From CAVVVS01 sp963751355 (GTDB taxonomy: Bacteria; Bacteroidota; Ignavibacteria; Ignavibacteriales; Ignavibacteriaceae): a stretch of 64,000 nucleotides of DNA. Position numbers and translations under genes: made by a program. The stretch covers positions 1 through 64,000 of the forward strand of contig CAVVVS010000105.1 in assembly GCA_963751355.1 (NCBI GenBank), read 5' to 3'. This document shows, piece by piece, positions 17,341 to 26,740 of the stretch. The notes under the pieces were generated by a model. The model saw nothing but the letters and a program-made list of their open reading frames with translations, was not told the DNA's origin and searched no databases. How positions within the stretch are numbered: the first letter of the stretch is position 1; each line of letters starts with the position of its first letter.

Positions 17341-17373
17341 CAAATTTACGGTTATTTTTACTCAAGTACCAAA
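17341..17373 (-). promoter_or_regulatory. Candidate Bacteroidota-type promoter for tgt
   Basis: On the minus strand TTTG (17370-17373) is followed after 21 nt by TAAATTTG (17341-17348), matching the TTTG/TAnnTTTG pair used in Bacteroidota. It lies 44 nt upstream of the TTG start. It is the best paired promoter match I found in the window. Confidence 0.45.
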
Positions 17374-17857
17374 AATATGAAGCAGGATTTCTCTTCATTT
17401 TCTTTATAACTCATTTGAATTAGATAATTAATGTTAAGTAATAACTTATCAATTTTTCTTTATCATCTTACCTTTTAATTTGGTATTTAGTTCAATTTCC
17501 AAATCAGCGGGCTTTGCAACAGTTAACAAAATCTCATAAAAAACCACAAATATTTTGAAATACCATACTCACAAAATCAGTTAAAAACCACAACTTTTGA
17601 GTTTACCTATAATTTTTATTCTTGCAGTTGATTTTACATAAAAAGAATTGAGATGGAATATATATGGAACTATTTAGGATAATCAAACCTGGCTGCCGGA
17701 TTGACATAATATGGGATTTCAATAATCAAAATACTTTGGTGTAACTCAGAAAGATAAACTATAATTTTGGGACCGTCTAATTAGAATGAGTTCTTATATT
17801 TTGGACCGGAATATCAGAAATTTCAATTATCATAAACACTCGTGTAATATCTTGGAA
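17374..17857. other. Gene-free stretch with weak direct repeats
   Basis: No credible reading frame is seen on either strand. Two imperfect copies of a 29-nt sequence occur at 17716-17744 and 17820-17848 (both begin ATTTCAAT and end GTGTAA/GTGTAAT). Two short TTTTGG-(G)-ACCG copies lie near 17766 and 17800, and AAAACCACAA is repeated near 17541 and 17584. It looks like decayed or regulatory AT-rich DNA; nothing more can be supported. Confidence 0.4.
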
Positions 17858-19090
17858 TTATTCTTCGATATCCGATTCAACAATCAGTTTAACAACATCA
17901 ATTTTTTTCTGGCTGGCTCGTGCAATTAAAAAGTCAAAATTATCTATTTTGATATTTTCTCCTTGAGAAGGAATTCTGCCTAAAGTAAATGTGATAAGTC
18001 CCCCCAGAGTTTCGTAATCTCCCGTTGGTAACCCGAGTTCATACTTTTCGTTAATAAAATCTACTTCTACTTTCCCGCTTATCAAATAAGTATTGGGTGC
18101 TATTCGCCGGCAGATATCTTCTTCAATATCATATTCATCCTTAATCTCGCCGAACAATTCTTCCATAATATCCTCTACGGTAATAATTCCCGCCGTACCG
18201 CCAAACTCATCAATTACAATTGCAATAGATACCTGTTTGCTTAAAAACTCATTCAGCATATCAAGAGTTTTCTTCGTTTCCGGGATAAATATAGATTCAC
18301 GAATTATGCTATTTAAATCTGTGGGTGATTTAAAAAAATCATAAGCATATACAACACCTTTAATATTATCCAGATTATCTTTATAAACCGGTAGTTTGGA
18401 ATATCCGGAATCTATAAAAACCGAAAGCGCATCATCAATACTCTGATTAATTTCAATACCTACAATATCTGTTCTGGGGCGCATAGCTTCATGAACTCTT
18501 TGTTCTCCCAAATCAAGTACTTTAGCTATTATATCACTCTCCTTTTTATTGACCATACCCGCTTCATGGCTCTCTTTCACCAAAGATTCAATATCTTCTT
18601 TATTAAATAAATAACTTATATTTTCTTCTTTTACATTTGAAGACTTAGTGAGAAACGAAGAAATAGATGACATGGTTTTTACGAATGGATACAAAATCAG
18701 TGAAATAATTCTCAAAGGGATTGCTGAAACATAAACAACTCTATCGGCTAATTCACGTGCGAAATATTTCGGAACCAGCTCACCGAAAATTAACAACACG
18801 AAAGAAGAAATCAGTAAAATGCTAAATTCACTTAAACCGAAAACAGTTGCCAGAAAAATTGTACTTATGGAAGCAAACGCAATATTAACGATGTTATTTG
18901 CAATGAGGATGGTAGAAAAAAAATGCTGTGGATTTTGTGTAAAATAAAAAGCTCCTTTTGCAGATAATTTTTTTTTGCGTGCGCGAATCTCTATTTTTAT
19001 TTTATTCGCAACTACAAAAGCGATCTCCGAACCGGAGAAAAACCCGCTAATGATCAATAAAATTATTAACACAGTCAGAGTATCTAACAT
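17858..19090 (-). CDS. CNNM/HlyC-CorC-type membrane transporter with CBS pair
   Basis: A 410-residue protein with an N-terminal DUF21 membrane domain (about 1-175, several helices, GFFSGSEIAFVVANKI at the start), a CBS-pair (about 195-315, starting near MRPRTDIVGIEI and including VIDEFGGTAGIITVEDIMEELFGEI) and a C-terminal CorC/HlyC domain (about 325-405). Members export or take up Mg2+ and related ions; older annotations call them haemolysins. A GldE-like role (gliding, T9SS) is possible in this phylum but not shown. It is the last gene of the operon, 1-nt coupled to the upstream lipoprotein. Confidence 0.85.
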   Translation of the reverse strand: MLDTLTVLIILLIISGFFSGSEIAFVVANKIKIEIRARKKKLSAKGAFYFTQNPQHFFSTILIANNIVNIAFASISTIFLATVFGLSEFSILLISSFVLLIFGELVPKYFARELADRVVYVSAIPLRIISLILYPFVKTMSSISSFLTKSSNVKEENISYLFNKEDIESLVKESHEAGMVNKKESDIIAKVLDLGEQRVHEAMRPRTDIVGIEINQSIDDALSVFIDSGYSKLPVYKDNLDNIKGVVYAYDFFKSPTDLNSIIRESIFIPETKKTLDMLNEFLSKQVSIAIVIDEFGGTAGIITVEDIMEELFGEIKDEYDIEEDICRRIAPNTYLISGKVEVDFINEKYELGLPTGDYETLGGLITFTLGRIPSQGENIKIDNFDFLIARASQKKIDVVKLIVESDIEE

Positions 19091-19656
19091 CAGTACACTC
19101 TTTTAATTTGAACACCTTTAATCTTTGCATAATAAGTATCACCAAGGGATGAGAACTCAACTACTAAGGTTATAGGTTCATCAAAATTCAAATCACTTAC
19201 AACATCCAAACCAGACTTGCTTCCGAAAGCATATAACCTTAACTCACCGGGGAGAAAATCAATACTGCCAGTAACATTCTGTTGCTCGAATGATGGAACA
19301 AAATCGAATAAGGATTCGTTGTTTTGGTAAATTGTAATGTTCTTAATAATTAAATTCCGTATTGGTTCTTTCGATTGATTTTTAACATTTGTTTCACCGA
19401 GTACGTGGAGTTTTGGCTTATTTGTCCCGGGCATTAAATTAACCCAAACATTTATCATTGCAGGTTGTACAATTAAATCCAAATTACCACCTTTTTTGAT
19501 TACTTCCGGAGACGAACAACCAGTCAAGCCAAGCGAATAAGAAAATATATTCAGGAACAAAAATAAAAGACTTAACCGCGATAAGGATAACAGGAAAGAC
19601 TTTTTTCGAAAATACTGATCAATAGTTAAAAAAGATGACATATTACTATTTTTCAA
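19090..19656 (-). CDS. Lipoprotein of unknown function
   Basis: Not recognised. It has 188 residues with an unusually long N-terminal region: about 20 polar residues, then a hydrophobic stretch and lipobox L-T-G-C at Cys47. A later, non-ATG start could make the signal peptide normal. The mature part looks all-beta, with repeated I/V-N/T patterns (LHVLGETNVKNQSKEPIRNL), like Ig-type or LEA14-type sandwiches. It sits 2 nt after ubiA and touches the CNNM transporter gene, so it may serve the inner-membrane step next to it. Confidence 0.6.
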   Translation of the reverse strand: MKNSNMSSFLTIDQYFRKKSFLLSLSRLSLLFLFLNIFSYSLGLTGCSSPEVIKKGGNLDLIVQPAMINVWVNLMPGTNKPKLHVLGETNVKNQSKEPIRNLIIKNITIYQNNESLFDFVPSFEQQNVTGSIDFLPGELRLYAFGSKSGLDVVSDLNFDEPITLVVEFSSLGDTYYAKIKGVQIKRVY

Positions 19657-19658
19657 TT

Positions 19659-20531
19659 TTAATAGATAATTAAAGTGGTTGTTATTAAATATAACAAGAA
19701 ATTTATAATCATGGGAATATCTGTAAGCATAATTTCTGTGGTATTTTCACCTTTTTTGTCCATATATACCAAATACATGTAACGGAAAATACCAAAAACT
19801 ACAAATGTAGTGGTATATATAAGATTTTCGGTATGAAATATTGATATGGTACGCTCAGCAACAGTATACAACGCGTAACATATTATCACGCCGGATGCTG
19901 CGATAGTTGCCATTTGATTTGTGAATTCCAATGAATAAAAGGAAAGTACCCGCCGTGTGGAAGTTTTGTCATGGTTGGATTCCACCAGTTTCAATTCGGA
20001 TTGCCTCTTCATTATCGCTAAGAACAATGAGATAAAGAGTGTGGTTAGAATTAACCAATTGGATATATAAACATCTATCACAAATGCTCCAGACAAAATT
20101 CGGAGCATGAATCCAATAGCGATGCTGAAAATATCCAGCAAAACCATGTGTTTGAGAACCAAAGAATACAGAAGATTCAATATTAAATAAAATGTTAGAC
20201 CAAGAACGAATTTCAGATTGAAGAATGGAACCATTCCTAAAACAATTAAGGCAAGTAAAACAGCAGTAAAAATAGCGTTCCGCTTTGATATTTTGCCCGA
20301 AGGTAGGGGCCTGAATTTCTTTGAAGGATGTAACTTATCAGCTTCTGTATCAACTATATCATTAATAATATAAACGATACTGGCAACCAGTGAAAAGGCA
20401 ATAAATCCAAATAATACCAGTATAAAATAATCGGAATCAAAAAGGTGCTTTGAAAAAAGAAGCGGAACGAAAATAAATAAATTTTTAATCCACTGCCGGG
20501 TGCGTATTAAATTGATATACGATCTAACCAT
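19659..20531 (-). CDS. UbiA-family prenyltransferase, decaprenyl-phosphate phosphoribosyltransferase-like
   Basis: A polytopic UbiA-superfamily enzyme, 290 residues with about eight or nine helices. The first aspartate motif is N57-D58-x2-D61-x3-D65 followed by KLHPSKKFRPLPSG. The N-terminus RTRQWIKNLFIFVPLLFS is that of the group related to mycobacterial Rv3806c, which puts phosphoribose from PRPP on a polyprenyl phosphate. The exact substrate here is inference; other UbiA roles (quinone, heme O) fit less well. It overlaps mutA by 1 nt. Confidence 0.75.
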   Translation of the reverse strand: MVRSYINLIRTRQWIKNLFIFVPLLFSKHLFDSDYFILVLFGFIAFSLVASIVYIINDIVDTEADKLHPSKKFRPLPSGKISKRNAIFTAVLLALIVLGMVPFFNLKFVLGLTFYLILNLLYSLVLKHMVLLDIFSIAIGFMLRILSGAFVIDVYISNWLILTTLFISLFLAIMKRQSELKLVESNHDKTSTRRVLSFYSLEFTNQMATIAASGVIICYALYTVAERTISIFHTENLIYTTTFVVFGIFRYMYLVYMDKKGENTTEIMLTDIPMIINFLLYLITTTLIIY

Positions 20532-22255
20532 TAAAATACTGCTGTTTCTTCATAAATTCCGAAAACTTCTTTTAACTCGCTAACCATTTCACCCAAAGTG
20601 ACATAATTTTGTGCTGCTTTAATGAACGGCGGCATTAGGTTGGTTTGATCTACTGCAGCTTTTTTAATCTCCGCTAAACTTTTTTCAACGTCTTTTTGAT
20701 TTCTGCCCTGTCTTAAATCTGCTAATCTTTGTCTCTGCACCTTTTCAACTTCCGGCGAAATATACAATATAGGGATATCTACTTTTTCGTCTTTTTCAAC
20801 AAACTCATTAATTCCGACGATAAACTTGTCTTTCCGTTCAACCTCCTTCTGATACCGGTAAGCTGCATCAGCAATCTCTTTCTGGAAATAGCCGGCTTCG
20901 ATTGCCGGAATTACACCGCCAATCGAATCAATTTGATCGAATATTTCATTTGCCTGCTTTTCCATTTTATCAGTTAGTGCTTCCACGTAATAAGAACCAC
21001 CAAGGGGATCGACTGTGTTTATGACACCTGTTTCAAATGCTATTAACTGCTGCGTTCTAAGTGCAATTTTTACAGCCTTTTCACTCGGCAGAGCTAAAGT
21101 TTCATCCATCGAATTTGTATGTAATGATTGAGTTCCCCCCATCACGCCTGCCAATGCCTGGAAGGCAGTTCTTACAATATTATTTTCCGGCTGTTGAGCC
21201 GTTAAAGTACAACCGGCTGTTTGAGTATGAAATCTAAGCCACCACGATCTTGGATTCTTTGCTCCGTAGCGTTCTCTCATCCTCTTCGCGTAAATTTTTC
21301 GTGCAGCCCTGAATTTTGCAATTTCTTCAAAAAAATCCAGATGAGAATTAAAAAAGAACGATATTCTGGGAGCAAAGTCATCTACATTCATTCCCCTTTC
21401 GATACAAGCTTCAATATACGCAAAGCCGTCGGCTAAAGTGTATGCAAGTTCCTGCACCGCAGTAGAGCCTGCTTCACGAATATGGTATCCGCTGACTGAA
21501 ACCGGGTTCCACTGAGGGACTTCATTTTTACAGTATTCAATCATATCCACAATAATTCTCATCGAAGGATTGGGAGGATAGATATATTCTTTCTGTGCAA
21601 TATATTCTTTCAATATATCATTCTGCAAAGTACCTCTAAGAGAATCAAATTTTACGCCCTGTTTTTGTGCAACAGCCAGATAAAAAGCAAAAATCATAGC
21701 CGCAGGTGAATTTATTGTCATCGAAGTGGAAACTTCGTGTAAGGGAATTTTATCAAATAAAATTTCCATATCCTTTAAAGAAGATATTGCTACTCCGCAA
21801 ATTCCAACCTCTCCCTCGCTTAAAGGTGAATCGGAATCCCAGCCCATTAATGTCGGCAAATCGAATGCGACGGACAACCCTGTTTGACCGTTGTTAAGCA
21901 AATAATGAAATCTTTTATTCGTATCTTCAGGTGAACCGAATCCTGCAAATTGGCGCATCGTCCAAATTTTACCCCGGTAAGTGTTTGTATGAATTCCCCT
22001 AGTATAAGGATATTCACCGGGGAATCCGATCTCTTTTAAATAATCAATATGCTCTATATCATCGGGCCCGTATAGTGCTTTAACATCTTCTCCGCTGACA
22101 GTTGTAAATTTCATTCCCGTTGATTTTGTATTTTTTAATCTCTCTTCGTACTGATCTTTTCTGTTTTTATAATCTTCGTTCAACATAATATTAGCCTTGT
22201 ATTTAGTTTTTTGAACTAACCCTTTAAGATGAAATGCCTTTTGAGCACTTGACAT
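20531..22255 (-). CDS. Methylmalonyl-CoA mutase, large (catalytic) chain without B12 domain
   Basis: Interconverts succinyl-CoA and methylmalonyl-CoA in propionate metabolism. Its 574 residues cover the TIM-barrel substrate domain: YGPDD, PGEYPYTRGIHTNTYRG, WTMRQFAGFGSPEDTN, GLSVAFDLPTLMGWDSD, FHTQTAGCTLTAQQPENNI and AFQALAGVMGGTQSLHTNS. The C-terminal cobalamin-binding domain (D-x-H-x2-G) is absent, so a separate small subunit is needed; it is not in the window. Start 22255 is 5 nt after the mutL stop. An internal ATG at 22186 with AAGG upstream matches the usual family N-terminus and could be the real start. Isobutyryl-CoA or ethylmalonyl-CoA mutase is a less likely alternative. Confidence 0.88.
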   Translation of the reverse strand: MSSAQKAFHLKGLVQKTKYKANIMLNEDYKNRKDQYEERLKNTKSTGMKFTTVSGEDVKALYGPDDIEHIDYLKEIGFPGEYPYTRGIHTNTYRGKIWTMRQFAGFGSPEDTNKRFHYLLNNGQTGLSVAFDLPTLMGWDSDSPLSEGEVGICGVAISSLKDMEILFDKIPLHEVSTSMTINSPAAMIFAFYLAVAQKQGVKFDSLRGTLQNDILKEYIAQKEYIYPPNPSMRIIVDMIEYCKNEVPQWNPVSVSGYHIREAGSTAVQELAYTLADGFAYIEACIERGMNVDDFAPRISFFFNSHLDFFEEIAKFRAARKIYAKRMRERYGAKNPRSWWLRFHTQTAGCTLTAQQPENNIVRTAFQALAGVMGGTQSLHTNSMDETLALPSEKAVKIALRTQQLIAFETGVINTVDPLGGSYYVEALTDKMEKQANEIFDQIDSIGGVIPAIEAGYFQKEIADAAYRYQKEVERKDKFIVGINEFVEKDEKVDIPILYISPEVEKVQRQRLADLRQGRNQKDVEKSLAEIKKAAVDQTNLMPPFIKAAQNYVTLGEMVSELKEVFGIYEETAVF

Positions 22256-22260
22256 GTAAT

Positions 22261-24123
22261 TTAAGTTCTTCCGAACCTTCTGTCAAATTCATCTAAAGAA
22301 ATTTTTACGACAATTGGTCTTCCATGGGGACAAACATATGGCATGGATGTAGCAAAAAGCTGATCGATCAATAAGCGCATCTCTCTCTCGGATAAATAGT
22401 CCCCTGCTTTAATTGCGGTCTTACACGAATAAGATTTGGCAATATTTTCTGTTTCTGCCAATTTTTTTTCGCGTTGATTAACCGAATATTCCCTTATTAT
22501 TTCTTTTAATATTTCTTCTTCGGAGCCTCTCCTAATATCATCGGGAACACCTTCGATAACTACAGTATTTTTACTGAAGAATTTTATTTCAAACCCCAGT
22601 TTAATTAGGTATTGGTATATTTCTCTTAATATTGCAAAACTGCCGGGATCAAGTTCTACTGTTTTGGGAAATAAAAGCTGCTGAGAAAAAGGCATGTTTG
22701 CTTCGAAACGCTTTAATGCTTTTTCATATAATATCCGCTCATGCGCAACATGCTGATCAATAATCATCAATCCGGTTTTTATCTGGGATAGAATATATTT
22801 ATTATGCAGTTGAATTATAAATGTTGGGACCTCTGCCCTGTTATCCTCCCCTTGGGACTTAGAGACTTCATGAAAGACCTCCCTATTTTCTGATTTTTCA
22901 AACGGATGTGATGATGGCGCGGACGATTTTGCTAATGCATCATCAGGTATGGAACCGAATATTAAATCAATATCGGTATCTGAAAATTTGGTTTTTGCCA
23001 GCGACTCTTTTCTGGTGAATGTCGGACGGTCAGAAAAGTCGTTTTTTTCCACCCTTTGAAAATTATTAAATCTTATTTTCTCGGTGTCTTCCGTAGTCTC
23101 CGTAAATTCCATCGAAGGGACTAGATCGTGCGTCCCCAGGCTTTTCCTGACAACGGCAAGGACAAAATTGTATACATCTTTTTCATCATCGAATCTTACT
23201 TCAAGTTTGGAAGGATGAACGTTTACATCTGTCTTCCTGGGATCCAATTCCAAAAATAAGATAAAGAATGGATAGTCACCTTTCTCAAGAATATTTTCGA
23301 AAGCGGAAAAGACAGCATGATTTAATTGCTTGCTAACAACATATCTGGAATTAAGAAATAAATATTGTTCACCTTTGCTCTTTTTAAGCATCGTTGGTTT
23401 TCCGATGTAACCATAAAGACTCAAGTAATCAGTTCTTTCATCAACGGGAATAAGGGCATCCATCATATTATCCGCAAAAACATGTTTGATCCGGTCCTCC
23501 AATTTTCCTGCAGGGTAATCAAAAGTTAAATCATCTTCATTATAAAATTTGAAAGAAATACCGGAGTTGCTTAATGCAATTTTATTAAATGTATCGATGA
23601 TATGCTTTAATTCTGTAGCGTCGGTTTTTAAAAAATTTCTGCGTGCGGGAATATTGTAAAATAGATTTTTAACCGACACGCACGTACCTTTTGGAAACGA
23701 ACCTTTTTCCTTTACAATGGTACGGCTGTCTTCCAATCTTATCAGCGTACCGATTTCTTCGTCCCTTGTTTCTGTTTTTATTTCAAGTTGACTTACAGCA
23801 GAGACAGAGCTTAAAGCTTCACCTCTGAAACCCAGAGTAGCAATAGATTCAAGGTCTTCAACCGTTTCAATTTTACTGGTAGCGTGTTTTTGGATACATA
23901 AAATCGCATCCTCTTCGGTCATTCCTATGCCGTCGTCGCAAACTTGCAATAATACCTTCCCTGCACGCTTAACCATTACTTCAACAGTGTGGGCTTCAGC
24001 GTCTATCGAATTTTCCATCAATTCTTTTATTACCGATTCCGGTCTCTGTACTACTTCTCCGGCAGCAATTTTATTCGCAATATTATCCGGCAATATTTTT
24101 ATTTTTTTCTCGAACATTATCAC
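22261..24123 (-). CDS. mutL: DNA mismatch repair protein MutL, endonuclease type
   Basis: Couples MutS mismatch recognition to strand cutting. It is 620 residues. The GHKL ATPase domain has LMENSIDAEA (36-44), DDGIGM (63-68) and TLGFRGEALSS (97-107). A variable linker lies around 340-430. The C-terminal domain has the metal-binding motif DQHVAHERILYE (D-Q-H-x3-E-x4-E) plus CKTAIKAG and CPHGRP. Those endonuclease motifs mean nicking by MutL itself, so no MutH is needed. The ATG overlaps the folA stop by 4 nt (MIMFEKK; the third codon is an alternative start). Confidence 0.97.
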   Translation of the reverse strand: MIMFEKKIKILPDNIANKIAAGEVVQRPESVIKELMENSIDAEAHTVEVMVKRAGKVLLQVCDDGIGMTEEDAILCIQKHATSKIETVEDLESIATLGFRGEALSSVSAVSQLEIKTETRDEEIGTLIRLEDSRTIVKEKGSFPKGTCVSVKNLFYNIPARRNFLKTDATELKHIIDTFNKIALSNSGISFKFYNEDDLTFDYPAGKLEDRIKHVFADNMMDALIPVDERTDYLSLYGYIGKPTMLKKSKGEQYLFLNSRYVVSKQLNHAVFSAFENILEKGDYPFFILFLELDPRKTDVNVHPSKLEVRFDDEKDVYNFVLAVVRKSLGTHDLVPSMEFTETTEDTEKIRFNNFQRVEKNDFSDRPTFTRKESLAKTKFSDTDIDLIFGSIPDDALAKSSAPSSHPFEKSENREVFHEVSKSQGEDNRAEVPTFIIQLHNKYILSQIKTGLMIIDQHVAHERILYEKALKRFEANMPFSQQLLFPKTVELDPGSFAILREIYQYLIKLGFEIKFFSKNTVVIEGVPDDIRRGSEEEILKEIIREYSVNQREKKLAETENIAKSYSCKTAIKAGDYLSEREMRLLIDQLFATSMPYVCPHGRPIVVKISLDEFDRRFGRT

Positions 24124-24602
24124 TTTCTTTTTTCATACGTAAATACTTCGAACTCGCTTCGTTTATCCGTGGATTTAATCTCCCATTTCTCTTTATCTAT
24201 TTCAGGAAAATATATATCTCCTTCCGCTTCGAAATCCATTACGGAAATCAGCATTTGATCGGCGGATTCCATTGCCTGTGCATAAATCTGTCCGCCCCCG
24301 ATAACGAATACTTTTTCATTCCCTTCATTTTCGCAATAGGAATAAGCTTCATTTAGACTATGAAAAACCTTAACATCCTCAAACAAATAATTTGATTCAT
24401 CATCCTTGGTTAAAATTATATTCAATCTTCCCTGAAGAGGTTTGCCTAAAGCATCAAAAGTTTTTCTGCCCATTATTACCGGAAAACCGAACGTAGTATT
24501 TTTAAAGTGTTTGAATTCTTCCTTTGAATGCCACGGCATCTCTCCGTTAGATCTGCCGATAACACCGTTTTTTGCTACGGCAGATATAATTATGATTTTC
24601 AA
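24120..24602 (-). CDS. folA: Dihydrofolate reductase
   Basis: Reduces dihydrofolate to tetrahydrofolate with NADPH. It is 160 residues. It has IIISAVAKNGVIGRSNGEMPWHSKEEFKHF split as in the family, VIMGRKTFDALGKPLQGR, and VFVIGGGQIYAQAM. It overlaps thyA by 4 nt on one side and mutL by 4 nt on the other. The thyA-folA pair restores the folate that ThyA oxidises, a common operon logic. Confidence 0.96.
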   Translation of the reverse strand: MKIIIISAVAKNGVIGRSNGEMPWHSKEEFKHFKNTTFGFPVIMGRKTFDALGKPLQGRLNIILTKDDESNYLFEDVKVFHSLNEAYSYCENEGNEKVFVIGGGQIYAQAMESADQMLISVMDFEAEGDIYFPEIDKEKWEIKSTDKRSEFEVFTYEKRK

Positions 24603-25438
24603 ACAGCAACCTCAAAATTTATTTTTTCATGAGATTTATAACCAATAAGTTCAAAATCTTCAAACGTTAATTCGTTAATCGGTTTTTTAGCAATCTTAAG
24701 TTTAGGAAGAGATAAAGGTTCACGTTTGAGCTGTTCCAAAAGTCCTGCTCGATGGTCATATTTTTCCATCGGAGATCCCTTATCCGCCACATAAATATGA
24801 GCATCAATAATTGTATGCGAAAAAATCCCGGGCTCCAAATCAACTTCCTGAGCAATTATTTGTGTCAAAATTGAATATGCCGCAAGATTAAAAGGAATAC
24901 CTAGAGCAATATCCCCCGAGCGCTGTGTTAAATGACAATTTAATTTACCGTTGCTTACGTTAAAAGCAAAAGTATAATGACAAGGCGGAAGTTTACTTGT
25001 GGTTGCATTTCCCGGCTCCCAGGCAGTTACAATTAATCTGCGGCTGTAAGGATTTTTTTTCAGCACATCAATAATATATTGTATTTGATCAACTTCTCTG
25101 ACAACCCAATTCCCGTTTTCGTCTTTTTGCGCACTCGGGAAATGCCGCCAATAATATCCGTAAGCCGTATCGAGATTTCCGTCCTCATCAGCCCAGGCAT
25201 CCCATATTTTAGTCTTTTTCCTCAAATTCCTAATATGATCTTCACCCGAAAGATACCATAGAATTTCATGCAACAGCGACTTCCAGCGCATTTCCTTTGT
25301 AGTTAGAAGCGGAAAACCTTTTGAAAGATCTACGCGATAATTTGCAGCGAAATAAGATATTGTGTCAACGCCTGTTCTTGTTGGTTTTCTAATTCCTTCA
25401 TTAAGTACAAGTCTTACCAAATCGAGATACTGTTTCAT
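24599..25438 (-). CDS. thyA: Thymidylate synthase (ThyA type)
   Basis: Methylates dUMP to dTMP using methylene-tetrahydrofolate, producing dihydrofolate for the coupled folA product. It is 279 residues. It has TRTGVDTISYF, the catalytic Cys153 in SKLPPCHYTFAF, LTQRSGDIALGIPFNLAAYS with the conserved Asp and Asn, and DAHIYVADK. Catalytic and binding residues are all in place. The upstream glycerate kinase gene ends 79 nt before it. Confidence 0.97.
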   Translation of the reverse strand: MKQYLDLVRLVLNEGIRKPTRTGVDTISYFAANYRVDLSKGFPLLTTKEMRWKSLLHEILWYLSGEDHIRNLRKKTKIWDAWADEDGNLDTAYGYYWRHFPSAQKDENGNWVVREVDQIQYIIDVLKKNPYSRRLIVTAWEPGNATTSKLPPCHYTFAFNVSNGKLNCHLTQRSGDIALGIPFNLAAYSILTQIIAQEVDLEPGIFSHTIIDAHIYVADKGSPMEKYDHRAGLLEQLKREPLSLPKLKIAKKPINELTFEDFELIGYKSHEKINFEVAV

Positions 25439-25517
25439 TTTTATTCCCGGTGATTAAGTTCATTTAAAAATTATGAATATTGGTCTAATTTAACAAAAAT
25501 TGTTTAGCGATAAAATT

Positions 25518-26657
25518 TTACGATTGTATAATATCTTTAATTTCCTTACATGCAAGTTTAATACCCTTTTCGAAATTTTTCAACGATTCATCCGCACTAT
25601 TGAAATATTTCGCAATCTCAACAGGGACCACATTTTTAGGCAGTTTCCCTTTGATGGATTCATCGATTTTACCACAGCACAAAAATATTTTTTCGGAATA
25701 ATCGGTAAATAAATCAATCAAAATTCCCGTACCTTTTCTCATTAAACTCTGTTCGTCAAATGCTCCCTCTCCTGTAATCAGATAGTCAGCTTGCTCCCGT
25801 AATTTTCCAAATCCCAAATTGTTAATCATAAAGTCGGATGCAGTTTTACTATTAGCATCAAAAAACAACTTGAAACCGGCAGCAAGCCCGCCTCCGGCTC
25901 CGGATAATTTATTAGGTAGATCAATTATTTTATTGTTATACATCAGGTTAAGAATATCATTAAAACCGTTTTCGATTATTTCAAGTTCGGCTTCCGTACT
26001 GCCTTTTTGGAGTCCAAACACTCTTGTCGCACCGATGGGACCAACTAGAGGATTATGCACATCGAGAATTGTTTCGATCATAAAAGGAAGTTTGATTTTG
26101 CTCCCAACAATTTTTCTTATATCAGAAAAATTACCCGGAACAATATTAATCTGGTTATTTGTTGAGACGAAAAATCTCCACCCGAATACCGGGAGCATTC
26201 CAATTCCAAGATCATTGGTCCCAGTTCCTCCAATTCCAATCACAACTTTATCAACCTCTATTTTCTTTGCTTCAACCTCTTCCTTTATTAATTTGATTAA
26301 TTCACCCATCCCTTTTGAACTTAAATTAATCGGATGGCGATTTTCTTCAGGAATTAGCCTCATTCCCAGCACCTGTGCAGATTCAATATATATTTCCTTT
26401 AATGATGAATTATACCCTACTTGACATTTAAAAGTCTTATTATCATAAGGAGTGGAAATTTCATACTCCCGGATTTCCAATCCAAAATTACTTTTACAAA
26501 CAGCTAGGAAACCATCCCCTCCGTCAGATACCGGTTTAGTGATTAAAGTATAATTCCTCTCCTCCATCCCAAGATATTTGGAAAAGTAGTTTGCTGCTAC
26601 TGGAGAATCTGCACATTCTTTAAAACTGTTTGGAGCTATTAATATTTTTTTAGGCAT
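25518..26657 (-). CDS. Glycerate kinase, GarK/GlxK family
   Basis: Phosphorylates D-glycerate (usually giving 2-phosphoglycerate in this family) for glycolysis. It is 379 residues, normal length. The N-terminus KILIAPNSFKECADSPVAA, the loop VSDGGDGFL, GIGGTGTNDLGIGML, LSGAGGGLAAGF and TGEGAFDEQSL are all family marks. It is the first gene of the long minus-strand group that continues with thyA, though the 79-nt gap leaves room for a second promoter. The neighbours give no clear pathway partner. Confidence 0.93.
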   Translation of the reverse strand: MPKKILIAPNSFKECADSPVAANYFSKYLGMEERNYTLITKPVSDGGDGFLAVCKSNFGLEIREYEISTPYDNKTFKCQVGYNSSLKEIYIESAQVLGMRLIPEENRHPINLSSKGMGELIKLIKEEVEAKKIEVDKVVIGIGGTGTNDLGIGMLPVFGWRFFVSTNNQINIVPGNFSDIRKIVGSKIKLPFMIETILDVHNPLVGPIGATRVFGLQKGSTEAELEIIENGFNDILNLMYNNKIIDLPNKLSGAGGGLAAGFKLFFDANSKTASDFMINNLGFGKLREQADYLITGEGAFDEQSLMRKGTGILIDLFTDYSEKIFLCCGKIDESIKGKLPKNVVPVEIAKYFNSADESLKNFEKGIKLACKEIKDIIQS

Positions 26658-26740
26658 TTTTATTTAGGTAAATTTATATCTTAAAGATCGTACATTTATT
26701 GAAATTTATCTTTAACAATTATTATTTTTTACGATTTCAG

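Noticed and set aside
25819..26424. A 201-codon open frame antisense to the glycerate kinase
   Set aside because: It is a shadow of the kinase gene, which has all family motifs.
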